Assembly: GCF_000712295.1 (NCBI RefSeq)
Contig: NZ_JMKI01000054.1
Span: forward strand, 1 to 64,000
DNA: 64,000 bases
From: Synergistes jonesii
GTDB taxonomy: Bacteria > Synergistota > Synergistia > Synergistales > Synergistaceae
Direction of reading: 5' to 3'
The translations under genes were made by a program, and so were the position numbers. Below are positions 15,520-23,787 of the stretch, one piece after another (position 1 is the stretch's first letter; each line of letters starts with the position of its first letter). The notes below the pieces were generated by a model that worked only from the letters and a program-made list of their open reading frames with translations, did no database searches and was not told where the DNA came from.

Positions 15520-16674
15520 ATGGCTGTCGAATTCAAGATCGCGGGGCTGGATTACAGATCCGCCACGGTCGGCGTGAGGGAAAAATTTTCCTTCACGGAG
15601 AGCGGAAGGCGCGAGTTGCTGCGCGAGATAGCGCCCCGCGTGCGGGAGGCCGTCCTCATATCGACCTGCAACAGGACGGAGCTCGTCGTCGTCTCCGAAG
15701 AAGAGCCGGCCGGGCTGCTCCAGCGCGCGCGCGGCGGCGGGAATTTTTTCTCGCTGAGCGGCGAGGCCGTCGTAGAGCGCGTCTTTGAGATCGCCGCGGG
15801 GCTCCATTCGCAGATACCTCTCGAAGATCAGATACTCGGTCAGATGAAGGAGGCTCTCCTCCTCGCGCGGCAGGAAAAAGTATGCGGCGCCCTGCTCGGC
15901 CAGCTTTTTCAGCGCGCCGTAGCGGCGGGCAAGGAGATACGGACGAAGTTCAAAGCGCTCCCTCACGAAGCTTCGGCCGCGGCCGTGGCCTGCGCGGAGG
16001 CTTCAGCCTTTTATAAATCGCTGAAAGGAGTGCGGGCCCTCGTCGTCGGCAGCGGCGAGATGGGGATGGCGGCCGCTAAGCTGCTCGTCGAGCGCGGCGC
16101 GGAGGTGCGGATGACGCAGCGCCGCCGCCGGAAGGACGGCGTTCGGCCGCCCGCGGGGGCGGCGTTGATAGCGTACGACGCGAGGTACGAGGCTCTGCGC
16201 GAATGCAGCCTCGTGATATGCGCGACGGCGAGCCCGCACTGCGTCCTCGCGGCCGAGGACTTCTCGGACGACGGGGCGAAGCGGCTGATGATAGACCTGG
16301 CGGTGCCGCGCGACATCGACCCAGCCTTCGCCGAGCGTCCGTCGGTGACGCTCGTGGACATGGACGGGCTGGGCTGCAAAGCGCTGCCGGAAGGCTTCAT
16401 GCGGGAGATAAGGAAGAGCCTCGAAGCAAATATCAAACGTTTTCACGAATGGCTCGACGTACATGAGTGCGTGCCTTACATAGAAAACATATGCTCCTTC
16501 GCGGAACGCGAGATGGTAGAGGGGCTCGGCTGCGAAAGCGAAGAGGAGCGACTGCGCGTGAAGGAGGCTTCGCGGGCTATGATGAACAAGCTGCTCTTTT
16601 CAATGAAGAAAGGGGTCGATATGGATATGGCTAAGGAATGTTACCGCGCGCTCTCAAAGGGGGTGCGGGCGTGA
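15520..16674 (+). CDS. hemA: Glutamyl-tRNA reductase
   Basis: First enzyme of the C5 pathway, giving glutamate-1-semialdehyde from Glu-tRNA with NADPH. The 384-residue protein has the catalytic cysteine in LISTCNRTEL (about residue 50), then SQIPLEDQILGQMKEAL, the NADPH site VRALVVGSGEMGMAAAKLLVERGAEV and a C-terminal dimerisation helix ending near residue 380. It is on the short side of the family but complete. It lies inside the corrin operon, three bases after cbiG, and overlaps cbiH by 4 bp. Confidence 0.95.
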   Translation: MAVEFKIAGLDYRSATVGVREKFSFTESGRRELLREIAPRVREAVLISTCNRTELVVVSEEEPAGLLQRARGGGNFFSLSGEAVVERVFEIAAGLHSQIPLEDQILGQMKEALLLARQEKVCGALLGQLFQRAVAAGKEIRTKFKALPHEASAAAVACAEASAFYKSLKGVRALVVGSGEMGMAAAKLLVERGAEVRMTQRRRRKDGVRPPAGAALIAYDARYEALRECSLVICATASPHCVLAAEDFSDDGAKRLMIDLAVPRDIDPAFAERPSVTLVDMDGLGCKALPEGFMREIRKSLEANIKRFHEWLDVHECVPYIENICSFAEREMVEGLGCESEEERLRVKEASRAMMNKLLFSMKKGVDMDMAKECYRALSKGVRA

Positions 16675-17390
16675 TATACGTCGTGGGGCTCGGCCCCGGA
16701 GGCGCGGGGGAGATAACTCCGAGGGCGCTTGCGGCGCTGGAGAAGTGCGACCTGATCGTCGGCTACAAGGCCTATGTCGAGCTTGCGCGTCCGCTCTTCG
16801 ACAAGGAGAAGGAGTTCGTCGTCTCGGCGATGAAGCAGGAGCGCGATCGCTGCGAGGAGGCTCTGCGCCTTTCGCTCTCGGGACGCACCGTCGGCCTTAT
16901 CTCAAGCGGCGACCCGGGGATATACGGCATGGCCGGCATCATGCTCGAAGTCGCCCGCGGCAGGACTGAGGTCGAGATAATCCCCGGCATAACTGCCGCC
17001 TCGAGCTCCGCCGCGATACTCGGCGCACCGCTCGGCTGCGACTTTGCCGTGATAAGCTTAAGCGACCTGCTGACGCCTTGGAAGGTTATCGAAGGGCGTC
17101 TGCGCGCCGCCGCGCTGGCCGACTTCGTGATCTGCATCTATAACCCCGCGAGCCACGGCCGTCCGGAGCATCTCTCCCGCGCTGCGGATATACTTATGGA
17201 AATCCTGCCGGCGGAGCGCCCCGCGGGCTGGGTGCGCAGCGCCGGCCGCAAGGGAGAGAGCTGCCGCGTCACGACGCTCGGCGAGCTGAAGAATCAGAAA
17301 ATAGACATGTTCTGCACCGTGATAATCGGCAGCTCGGCCACCTACGTGATCGACGGACGCCTGGTGACGCCGCGGGGCTATAGAGAATAA
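16671..17390 (+). CDS. cbiH: Cobalt-precorrin-3 (3B) C17-methyltransferase
   Basis: GTG at 16671 overlaps the hemA stop. The 239-residue methylase starts IYVVGLGPGGAGEITPRALAALEKCDLIVGYKAYVEL and contains GLISSGDPGIYGMAGIMLE, VEIIPGITAASSSAAILGAPLGCDFAVISLSDLLTPW and CIYNPASHGR, which define CbiH/CobJ. It methylates C17 with ring contraction. It is not fused to a ferredoxin or CbiG domain as in some species. Confidence 0.94.
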   Translation: MIYVVGLGPGGAGEITPRALAALEKCDLIVGYKAYVELARPLFDKEKEFVVSAMKQERDRCEEALRLSLSGRTVGLISSGDPGIYGMAGIMLEVARGRTEVEIIPGITAASSSAAILGAPLGCDFAVISLSDLLTPWKVIEGRLRAAALADFVICIYNPASHGRPEHLSRAADILMEILPAERPAGWVRSAGRKGESCRVTTLGELKNQKIDMFCTVIIGSSATYVIDGRLVTPRGYRE

Positions 17391-17391
17391 G

Positions 17392-18633
17392 ATGGAAAAG
17401 AAGGTACTGCTTTTCGGCGGCACTTCGGAGGGGCGCGAGCTGACGCGCTTCGGGCTGCCGATGATATATTCGGCCGCGACGGAGTACGGAGCGGAGCTGG
17501 CGCGCGGCGCGGAAAATACCGAAATCGTCGTCGGGCGCATGGACGCCCGTGAGATGAAAAAATTCATTGATGAATCGCACGTCGCCTGCGTCATCGACGC
17601 GACACACCCCTATGCGGCCGGCGCGAGCGAAAATATCCGCGCGGCCTGCGCCGCGTGCAGCGTGCCGCTGATGCGCGTGCTGCGGCGCGCGAGCGAGGCC
17701 AGGCGCGCTTCGCTCCTCGTGAAGAGCGCGGCGGAAGCCGCGGAGCACATAGAGAAGACATCCGGCAACGTGCTGCTGACGACCGGCAGCAAGGAGTTGG
17801 CGGCCTTCGCGCGCGTGAGCGACCGTTCGCGCCTCTTCGTGCGCGTGCTGCCGGACCCCGATGTGATAAAAAAATGCGCGGAGCTCGGCTTCGACAGCGG
17901 ACACATTATCGCGATGCAGGGCCCCTTCAGCGCCGCGATGAACGAAGAGATGCTGCGCATGACAGGCGCGCGTTGGCTCGTAACGAAGGACGGCGGCGCG
18001 GCCGGCGGCACGGGCGCGAAGATGGACGCCGCCGAAAAGTGCGGCGTCTCCGTCATTATGATAGAGCGTCCGCGCGAGGAAGATGGACACAGCTGCGCCG
18101 AGGCGCTCCTCTGGGCGCGCAGGCAGCTCGGCCTTCCGCGCCCGCCGCTCTTCCCGATGCTGACGGACTTGGAGGGGCGCAGCGCGGTGATCGCCGGCGG
18201 CGGCGCGGTGGCGGCGAGGCGCGCCGCGACTCTGATAAGATGCGGAGCTGAAGTGACGGTGGTCAGCCCGGAATTCTGCCGCGAATTGGAGGAGCTGAAA
18301 TGCGGCCTCGTGCGGAGAAAGTGGGAGGAAGCGGACCTTGACGGCGCGTCGCTCGCGGTCGCCGCGACCGACGATAGGGAGGTCAACTCCGAGATCGGAG
18401 CCGCGGCGAAGAGGCGCGGCATACCGGTGAGCGTCGCGGACAACGCCGCGGCGTGCAGCTTCTTCTTCCCGTCGCTCGTGACGTGCGGCGAGGCGTCCGC
18501 GTCGGTATCGGCCGGCGCCTTGAGCCCCGCTCTGACCCGCAGGCTGGCGGAGAGGCTGCGCTCCGTCTGGGAAGAATGGGTGAAAGAAGAACGTTCTGCC
18601 GTTGAAGGCGAAAAGGATAAAAAAAATGAGTAA
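17392..18633 (+). CDS. cbiJ: Fusion of cobalt-precorrin-6A reductase (CbiJ) with precorrin-2 dehydrogenase (Met8/SirC-like)
   Basis: The 413-residue chain joins two known enzymes. Residues about 1-250 are CbiJ: VLLFGGTSEGREL, VIDATHPYAAGASENI, LLTTGSKELAAF and AMQGPFSAAMNEEMLR, a reductase acting late in ring building. Residues about 255-400 match the N-terminal NAD domain of siroheme synthase: FPMLTDLEGRSAVIAGGGAVAARRAATLIRCGAEVTVVSPE, AATDDREVNSEIGAAAKRRGIPVSVADNAAACSFFFP. That domain oxidises precorrin-2 to sirohydrochlorin, the substrate of CbiK. The fusion therefore joins an early step and a late step. The C-terminal chelatase portion of Met8 is short, consistent with a dehydrogenase-only SirC role. 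Confidence 0.9.
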   Translation: MEKKVLLFGGTSEGRELTRFGLPMIYSAATEYGAELARGAENTEIVVGRMDAREMKKFIDESHVACVIDATHPYAAGASENIRAACAACSVPLMRVLRRASEARRASLLVKSAAEAAEHIEKTSGNVLLTTGSKELAAFARVSDRSRLFVRVLPDPDVIKKCAELGFDSGHIIAMQGPFSAAMNEEMLRMTGARWLVTKDGGAAGGTGAKMDAAEKCGVSVIMIERPREEDGHSCAEALLWARRQLGLPRPPLFPMLTDLEGRSAVIAGGGAVAARRAATLIRCGAEVTVVSPEFCRELEELKCGLVRRKWEEADLDGASLAVAATDDREVNSEIGAAAKRRGIPVSVADNAAACSFFFPSLVTCGEASASVSAGALSPALTRRLAERLRSVWEEWVKEERSAVEGEKDKKNE

Positions 18634-19519
18634 GAGGACGATACGTTTCGGAAGCAGAAAAAGCGAGCTCGCCGCGATACAGGCGAGAATCGTGATGGAC
18701 GCGGTAGCGCGCGCACATCCGGAGTTAGCGGTGGAGCTCGTGGCGATGGAGACGTCTGGCGACAGGAACATGAAGCCCTTCTCCGAAGCCTCCGACAAAT
18801 TCGGGATAAAGGGGCTCTTCACGCAGGAGATCGAAGAGGCGCTGCGCTCCGGCGCGATAGACGTCGCGGTGCACAGCCTCAAGGATATGCCGGTGAACGC
18901 CGCCTCGGCCCTGCCGATCGTCGCCTGCCCGAAGCGCGGGGATCCGCGCGACGCCCTCGTCCTGCCGGCCGGCCGCGCGCTGCTCGAGCAAGGGGGCGCC
19001 GTAGGCTGTTCGTCGGCGCGCCGGCGCCTACAGCTTGCCGCGCTCCTGCCGGGAGTTTCGGCCGCGCCGGTGCGCGGCAACGTCAACACGAGACTGCGCA
19101 AGCTCGACGGCGGAGATTTTTCCGCTCTCGTGCTCGCCGCCGCGGGTCTCAGGCGCCTCGGCCTCGGGAAGCGGATATCCAGATTCTTCGAGCCCTGCGA
19201 GATGGTTCCGGCCCCCGGGCAGGGGATAATCGCCTGCCAGGGGCGCGCCGGCGGAGATTATTATTATCTTGACGCGCTGCGCGACAGAGACACCGAGCTC
19301 TGCGGCGAGGTCGAGAGGGCTTTCTCCGCCGAGCTCGGCGGAGGCTGCACCGCCCCCGTCGGCGCCTTCGCGGAAATCAGCGGCAAGGAAATAAAAATAA
19401 TCGGCTTCTGCTGCGGCGAAGGCGGCGCCCGCCGCGCTTCGATAAGCGGCAGGGCCTGCGAAGGAGTGAAGCTCGCCGTAGCTCTCGCGCGGAAGCTTTC
19501 AGGGAGGGAAGGGGCATGA
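18626..19519 (+). CDS. hemC: Hydroxymethylbilane synthase (porphobilinogen deaminase)
   Basis: A 297-residue HemC. ATG 18626 is preferred to the in-frame TTG at 18602 because the protein then begins just before IRFGSRKSELAAIQA. Typical segments follow: GIKGLFTQEIEEALRSGAIDVAVHSLKDMP, SSARRRLQLAALLPG, VRGNVNTRLRKLD and the dipyrromethane cofactor cysteine in LGGGCTAPVGAF (about residue 238). It polymerises four porphobilinogens. It overlaps the preceding gene by 8 bp and the following by 4 bp. Confidence 0.95.
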   Translation: MSKRTIRFGSRKSELAAIQARIVMDAVARAHPELAVELVAMETSGDRNMKPFSEASDKFGIKGLFTQEIEEALRSGAIDVAVHSLKDMPVNAASALPIVACPKRGDPRDALVLPAGRALLEQGGAVGCSSARRRLQLAALLPGVSAAPVRGNVNTRLRKLDGGDFSALVLAAAGLRRLGLGKRISRFFEPCEMVPAPGQGIIACQGRAGGDYYYLDALRDRDTELCGEVERAFSAELGGGCTAPVGAFAEISGKEIKIIGFCCGEGGARRASISGRACEGVKLAVALARKLSGREGA

Positions 19520-20976
19520 CTAAAGGCGGAGGATTTGTCGCGCTGATCGGCGCGGGCCCCGGCGACGCCGGGCTTTTGACTCTGCGCGGCCGCGAGCTGC
19601 TCGCAGCGGCGCAGTGCGTCGTCTACGACAGGCTCGTCGGCGACGGCGTGCTGGCGATGATGCCGCCGGAGGCCGTGAAGATAAACGTCGGAAAGGTCGG
19701 CGGCGGCCATTTCGTGCCGCAGCAGGAGATAAACGGCATACTCGTGCGCGAGGCGCAGAAGGGGCGCTTCGTCGTCCGCCTGAAGGGCGGAGACCCCTTC
19801 GTCTTCGGTCGCGGCGGCGAGGAGATAGAAGCGCTCAACGAAAGCGGCATAGCCTTCGAGGTCGTCCCGGGCGTCACATCGGCGCTCGGCGGGCTGGCCT
19901 GCGCCGGCATACCGGCGACGCACCGCGGCGTGGCGCGTTCGATACACGTCGTCACCGCGCACACGAAGGAAGGGGGCTTAGCTCACCTTGATTACGAGGC
20001 GCTTGCTAAGCTCGGCGGCACACTCGTCTTTCTGATGGGCGCGGCGGCTGTGCCGGAGATATGCTCCGAACTGCTGCGCGCCGGAATGCCGGAAAGCTCT
20101 CCGGCCGCGGCGCTGGAAAACGCGAGCGTCGCGGCCCAGCGGCTGATACGCGGGACGCTCGCGGAGCTTGCCGGCAGATGTGCGGCGGAAAAGTTGAAAG
20201 CGCCGGCTCTCGTCGTAGTCGGAGGAGCGGTGGGATTCGCCGAGGCCTTCGCGTGGAAAAAATTCCTGCCGCTTGCCGGGCGCAAGGTAGTCGTCACGCG
20301 CCCGCGCGGAAGAGGGGGGATGCTTTCGGCGATGCTGCGCGCGCGCGGCGCCGAGGTCGTCGAACTGCCCTGCATCTCCACGCGCCGCATAGAGGCCGAA
20401 TTGCCGGAGTTTGCGAGATACGGCTGGCTCTGCTTTACGAGCGCGACGGGAGTCGAGGCGCTCTTCGCTCTGCTCGCCGAGGAGGGGCGCGACGTCCGTT
20501 CCATCGGCGCGGCCAAGATCGCCGCGATAGGGCCGGCCACTGCAAAAGCGCTGAAGGAGCGCGGCCTTGTGACCGATTATATGCCGGAAGTCTACGACGG
20601 AATACATTTGGCGCGCGGGCTGGCGCGGCTCGTTAAGGAAAAGCCGGCTCTGATGTTCCGCGCTAAAGAGGGCTCGCCGGAATTGACGGAGGAGCTCGCG
20701 GCGCAGAAAATAAATTTCACGGAGCTTCCGCTCTATGAGACGCTCTATGAAAAGCCGGAAATAATCCCGCAGAGCGCCGACACTGCGCTCTTTACTAGCG
20801 CGTCGACGGTGCGCGGCTTTAAGGCCGCTATGCCCGAGCTGAAGATCGAATGCGCCTGCTGCATAGGCGAACAGACCGCGGCTGAGGCGCGCCGCGCGGG
20901 CTTCAAAAGGATAATCACGGCGCGGGAGGCGACGCTCGAAAGCCTCGTAAAAGCGCTGGAGGAGGATAAAAGGTGA
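19516..20976 (+). CDS. cobA-hemD: Uroporphyrinogen III C-methyltransferase / uroporphyrinogen III synthase fusion
   Basis: A 486-residue bifunctional protein. Residues about 1-245 are the SAM methylase CobA/SUMT: GAGPGDAGLLTLRGRELLAAAQCVVYDRLV, RLKGGDPFVFGRGGEEIEAL and VPGVTSALGGLACAGIPATHRGVA. Residues about 250-486 are HemD, beginning LAGRKVVVTRPRGRG and with CFTSATGVEALFALL and MFRAKEGSPELTEEL. The fusion makes uroporphyrinogen III and converts it to precorrin-2. This arrangement is common in anaerobes. In-operon overlaps on both sides imply coupled translation. Confidence 0.95.
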   Translation: MTKGGGFVALIGAGPGDAGLLTLRGRELLAAAQCVVYDRLVGDGVLAMMPPEAVKINVGKVGGGHFVPQQEINGILVREAQKGRFVVRLKGGDPFVFGRGGEEIEALNESGIAFEVVPGVTSALGGLACAGIPATHRGVARSIHVVTAHTKEGGLAHLDYEALAKLGGTLVFLMGAAAVPEICSELLRAGMPESSPAAALENASVAAQRLIRGTLAELAGRCAAEKLKAPALVVVGGAVGFAEAFAWKKFLPLAGRKVVVTRPRGRGGMLSAMLRARGAEVVELPCISTRRIEAELPEFARYGWLCFTSATGVEALFALLAEEGRDVRSIGAAKIAAIGPATAKALKERGLVTDYMPEVYDGIHLARGLARLVKEKPALMFRAKEGSPELTEELAAQKINFTELPLYETLYEKPEIIPQSADTALFTSASTVRGFKAAMPELKIECACCIGEQTAAEARRAGFKRIITAREATLESLVKALEEDKR

Positions 20977-21947
20977 TCATACGTCCAAGAAGGCTCAGAA
21001 GAAATAAAATCATTCGCGATCTGGCGGCCGAGACGAGGCTCTCGCCGTCGATGCTCGTCTATCCACTCTTTGTCCGCGAAGGGCGCGGCATCGTCGAGGA
21101 TATACCGGCGATGCCGGGGCAGAAGCGCTACAGCCCCGATACGCTGCCGCGCGCGCTCGAAGAGGTCCGGAAGGCCGGCGTGAACTCCGTGCTGCTCTTC
21201 GGCATCCCCGAACACAAGGACGAACGAGGCAGCGAAGCCTACAACGACGACGGCGTGATCCAGCAGGCGCTGCGCGAAGGCAAAAGACATTTTCCCGACA
21301 TCTGCTTCATCGCCGACGTCTGCCTCTGCGAATACACGTCGCACGGCCACTGTGGGCTGCTTAAGGGCGAAGCCGTCGACAACGACCCGACGCTCGATCT
21401 GCTCGCGCGGACCGCGCTCTCGCAGGCTCAGGCCGGCGCAGACATGGTCGCCCCATCCGACATGATGGACGGGAGGGTCGCGGCGATTCGCGCGAAGCTC
21501 GACGGCGCCGGCCTGGAAGATACTCTGATCTTCTCCTACGCCGTGAAGTATGCGTCGGCCTTCTACGGCCCCTTCCGCGAGGCGGCCGGCTCCGCGCCCT
21601 CCTTCGGCGACCGCAGAGGCTATCAGATGGACCCGCGCAACGTGCGCGAGGGGGTGCGCGAGGCGCTGCTCGACATAGAAGAGGGAGCCGACATGATAAT
21701 GGTGAAGCCGGGACTGCCCTACCTCGACGTGCTGCGCGCCGTCAAGGAGAGGAGCTGCGTCCCCGTCGGCGCCTACTGTGTCAGCGGCGAGTACTCGATG
21801 ATAAAGGCCGCGGCGGAGCGCGGATGGCTCGACGAGAGGCGCGTGGCGGCGGAATCCGCGATATGCCTCGCGCGCGGCGGCGCGGATATAATCGTCAGCT
21901 ACTTCGCGCCGGAGCTGGCGCGCATGATGAAGGAGGGCGAACTGTAA
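20973..21947 (+). CDS. hemB: Porphobilinogen synthase (delta-aminolevulinate dehydratase)
   Basis: A 324-residue HemB, starting at GTG 20973 behind GGAGG. It condenses two aminolevulinates to porphobilinogen. Visible are the zinc cysteines in DVCLCEYTSHGHCG, the Schiff-base lysines in YAVKYASAFYGPF (Lys192) and MVKPGLPYLD (Lys245), and the RGYQMDPRNVREG segment. The cysteine-rich loop marks the zinc-dependent class rather than the magnesium-only one. It overlaps cobA-hemD by 4 bp and shares its last base with the start of hemL. Confidence 0.96.
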   Translation: MIIRPRRLRRNKIIRDLAAETRLSPSMLVYPLFVREGRGIVEDIPAMPGQKRYSPDTLPRALEEVRKAGVNSVLLFGIPEHKDERGSEAYNDDGVIQQALREGKRHFPDICFIADVCLCEYTSHGHCGLLKGEAVDNDPTLDLLARTALSQAQAGADMVAPSDMMDGRVAAIRAKLDGAGLEDTLIFSYAVKYASAFYGPFREAAGSAPSFGDRRGYQMDPRNVREGVREALLDIEEGADMIMVKPGLPYLDVLRAVKERSCVPVGAYCVSGEYSMIKAAAERGWLDERRVAAESAICLARGGADIIVSYFAPELARMMKEGEL

Positions 21948-23233
21948 TGAGCCGCTGTGAAGAGCTTTTCGCGGAAGCGCGGCGCTACATACCGGGAGGC
22001 GTCAACAGCCCGGTGCGCGCCTTCAGGAGCGTCGGCTGCGCGCCGGTCTTCGCGACGCGCGGCGAGGGCGCCTATATCTGGGACGCGGACGGAAGAAAAT
22101 ACGCCGATTACATCGGCTCTTGGGGGCCGCTGATCTTAGGGCACGCCTACGCGCCGGTGACGGAAGCCGTATGCGCGGCGGCGCGCGGCGGCGCGAGCTT
22201 CGGCCTTCCTACCGAAAGGGAAGTCGAAATGGCGCGGCTGATCGCCGAACTCGTCGAAGGAGTCGAGCTCGTGCGCATGGTCTCTTCCGGTACGGAAGCC
22301 GTGCTCTCCGCGCTGCGCGTCGCGCGAGGCTTCACCGGCCGCGAACTGATAGTCAAATTTGAGGGCTGCTACCACGGACATTCCGACGGCATGCTCGTCA
22401 AGGCGGGCTCCGGCCTCGCGACGGCCGGCCGCCCCGACAGCGCCGGCGTCACCGCGAAGACCGCCGCCGAGACGATCAGCTGCCGCTATAACGACGTCGG
22501 GGAGATGAAAGAAATATTCGCCGCGCACAAAGGTGAGATCGCGGCGGTGATAGTCGAGCCCGTCGGCGCGAACATGGGGGTCGTCCCGCCGGCGCCGGGC
22601 TTCCTTGAGTCTCTGCGCGAGCTCACGACTGCGCAGGGGGCGCTTTTGATATTCGACGAGGTCATAACCGGCTTCCGCCTTTCGCTGAACTGCGCATCGG
22701 GGTACTTCGGCGTAACGCCCGACCTCTGGACCTTCGGCAAGATAATAGGAGGAGGTCTTCCTGTGGGAGCCTACGGCGGGCGGCGCGACGTCATGTCCGT
22801 TGTGGCGCCTCTCGGGCCGGTATATCAGGCGGGCACCCTCTCGGGAAACCCCGTGGCGATGGCCGCGGGGCTTGCTGCGCTGAAGACGCTGCGCGGAGCC
22901 CCGCACATTTATAAGGAGCTCGCGGCTAAGGGAGAAAGACTGCGCCGCGGCCTCGCGGAAATATTTAAAAAATGCGACATACCGGCCTGCGTGCAGGGAA
23001 TCGAATCATTAGCCACGATATTTTTCACAGAAGGCCCCGTGAGAAGCTACGACGACGCGAAGAAGAGCGACACGGCCCGCTACGCGCGCTACTGGAAGAG
23101 CATGGAAAAGCGCGGCGTGCTGCTCGCGCCGTCGCAGTTCGAGGCGCTCTTCATCAGCGCCGCGCACAGCGGCGAAGACATAGAATACTTCCTCAGCTGT
23201 GCCGAAGAGGCGGCGCGCGGCGGGGAACTCTGA
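21947..23233 (+). CDS. hemL: Glutamate-1-semialdehyde 2,1-aminomutase
   Basis: The ATG at 21947 overlaps the hemB stop (TAATG). The 428-residue PLP enzyme has IPGGVNSPVRAFRSVG at the N-terminus, MVSSGTEAVLSALRVARGFTGRE, EGCYHGHSDGMLVKAGSG, LIFDEVITGFR and the PLP lysine in TFGKIIGGGLPVGAYGG (about residue 265). It produces 5-aminolevulinate and, with HemA, shows the plant/bacterial C5 route. The length is normal. Confidence 0.96.
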   Translation: MSRCEELFAEARRYIPGGVNSPVRAFRSVGCAPVFATRGEGAYIWDADGRKYADYIGSWGPLILGHAYAPVTEAVCAAARGGASFGLPTEREVEMARLIAELVEGVELVRMVSSGTEAVLSALRVARGFTGRELIVKFEGCYHGHSDGMLVKAGSGLATAGRPDSAGVTAKTAAETISCRYNDVGEMKEIFAAHKGEIAAVIVEPVGANMGVVPPAPGFLESLRELTTAQGALLIFDEVITGFRLSLNCASGYFGVTPDLWTFGKIIGGGLPVGAYGGRRDVMSVVAPLGPVYQAGTLSGNPVAMAAGLAALKTLRGAPHIYKELAAKGERLRRGLAEIFKKCDIPACVQGIESLATIFFTEGPVRSYDDAKKSDTARYARYWKSMEKRGVLLAPSQFEALFISAAHSGEDIEYFLSCAEEAARGGEL

Positions 23234-23239
23234 CGCGCG

Positions 23240-23740
23240 ATGGACGGCGAAGAGGGCAGGGTACAGATATACACCGGCTGCGGCAAGGGCAAAAGCACGG
23301 CCGCCTTCGGCCTGGCGATGCGCTGCGCCGGAAACGGCGGCAGGGTCTTCGTGATCCAGTTTCAGAAGGCGAGGGAATGCGGCGAGCACAGAAGCGCCGA
23401 GAAGCTCGGCGTCTCTGTGACGCGGTGCGCCGGCGGGCGCGGCAGCTCCCCGTGCGCGCGGCGCTGCCCGCTGCTTTCGGCCGCCTTCGATATATTTGAA
23501 AGGCAAAGCGCGGACCTCCTTATCCTCGACGAGATAATGGCGGCGATAAGGCACGGCTGCGTCAGCCTTTCAGATGCGCTGGCGCTGCTTTCCGCACGTC
23601 CGCGCGGCGCCGAGCTCGTGATGACGGGGCGCGGCGCGCCCGAGGCGCTTATCGAACGCGCCGACCTCGTTACTGAAATGAAAAAGATAAAGCACTACTA
23701 CGACGAAGGGATCCCGGCGAGGCGCGGCGTGGAATTTTAG
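23240..23740 (+). CDS. cobO: Cob(I)alamin adenosyltransferase, CobA/BtuR type
   Basis: The 166-residue protein has the P-loop IYTGCGKGKSTAAFGLAMRCAG near the N-terminus, VFVIQFQKA, a DLLILDEIMAAI strand and VMTGRGAPEALIERADLVTEMKKIKHYYDEG, all typical of BtuR/CobO. It transfers the adenosyl group from ATP to the reduced corrinoid. It is slightly shorter than E. coli BtuR at the N-terminus. It lies six bases after hemL, and cbiP follows 47 bases later. Confidence 0.93.
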   Translation: MDGEEGRVQIYTGCGKGKSTAAFGLAMRCAGNGGRVFVIQFQKARECGEHRSAEKLGVSVTRCAGGRGSSPCARRCPLLSAAFDIFERQSADLLILDEIMAAIRHGCVSLSDALALLSARPRGAELVMTGRGAPEALIERADLVTEMKKIKHYYDEGIPARRGVEF

Positions 23741-23787
23741 CGCGCCGCCCTATGCCGGACCGATAGCGCCGGCCGAGGTGAAAAACA

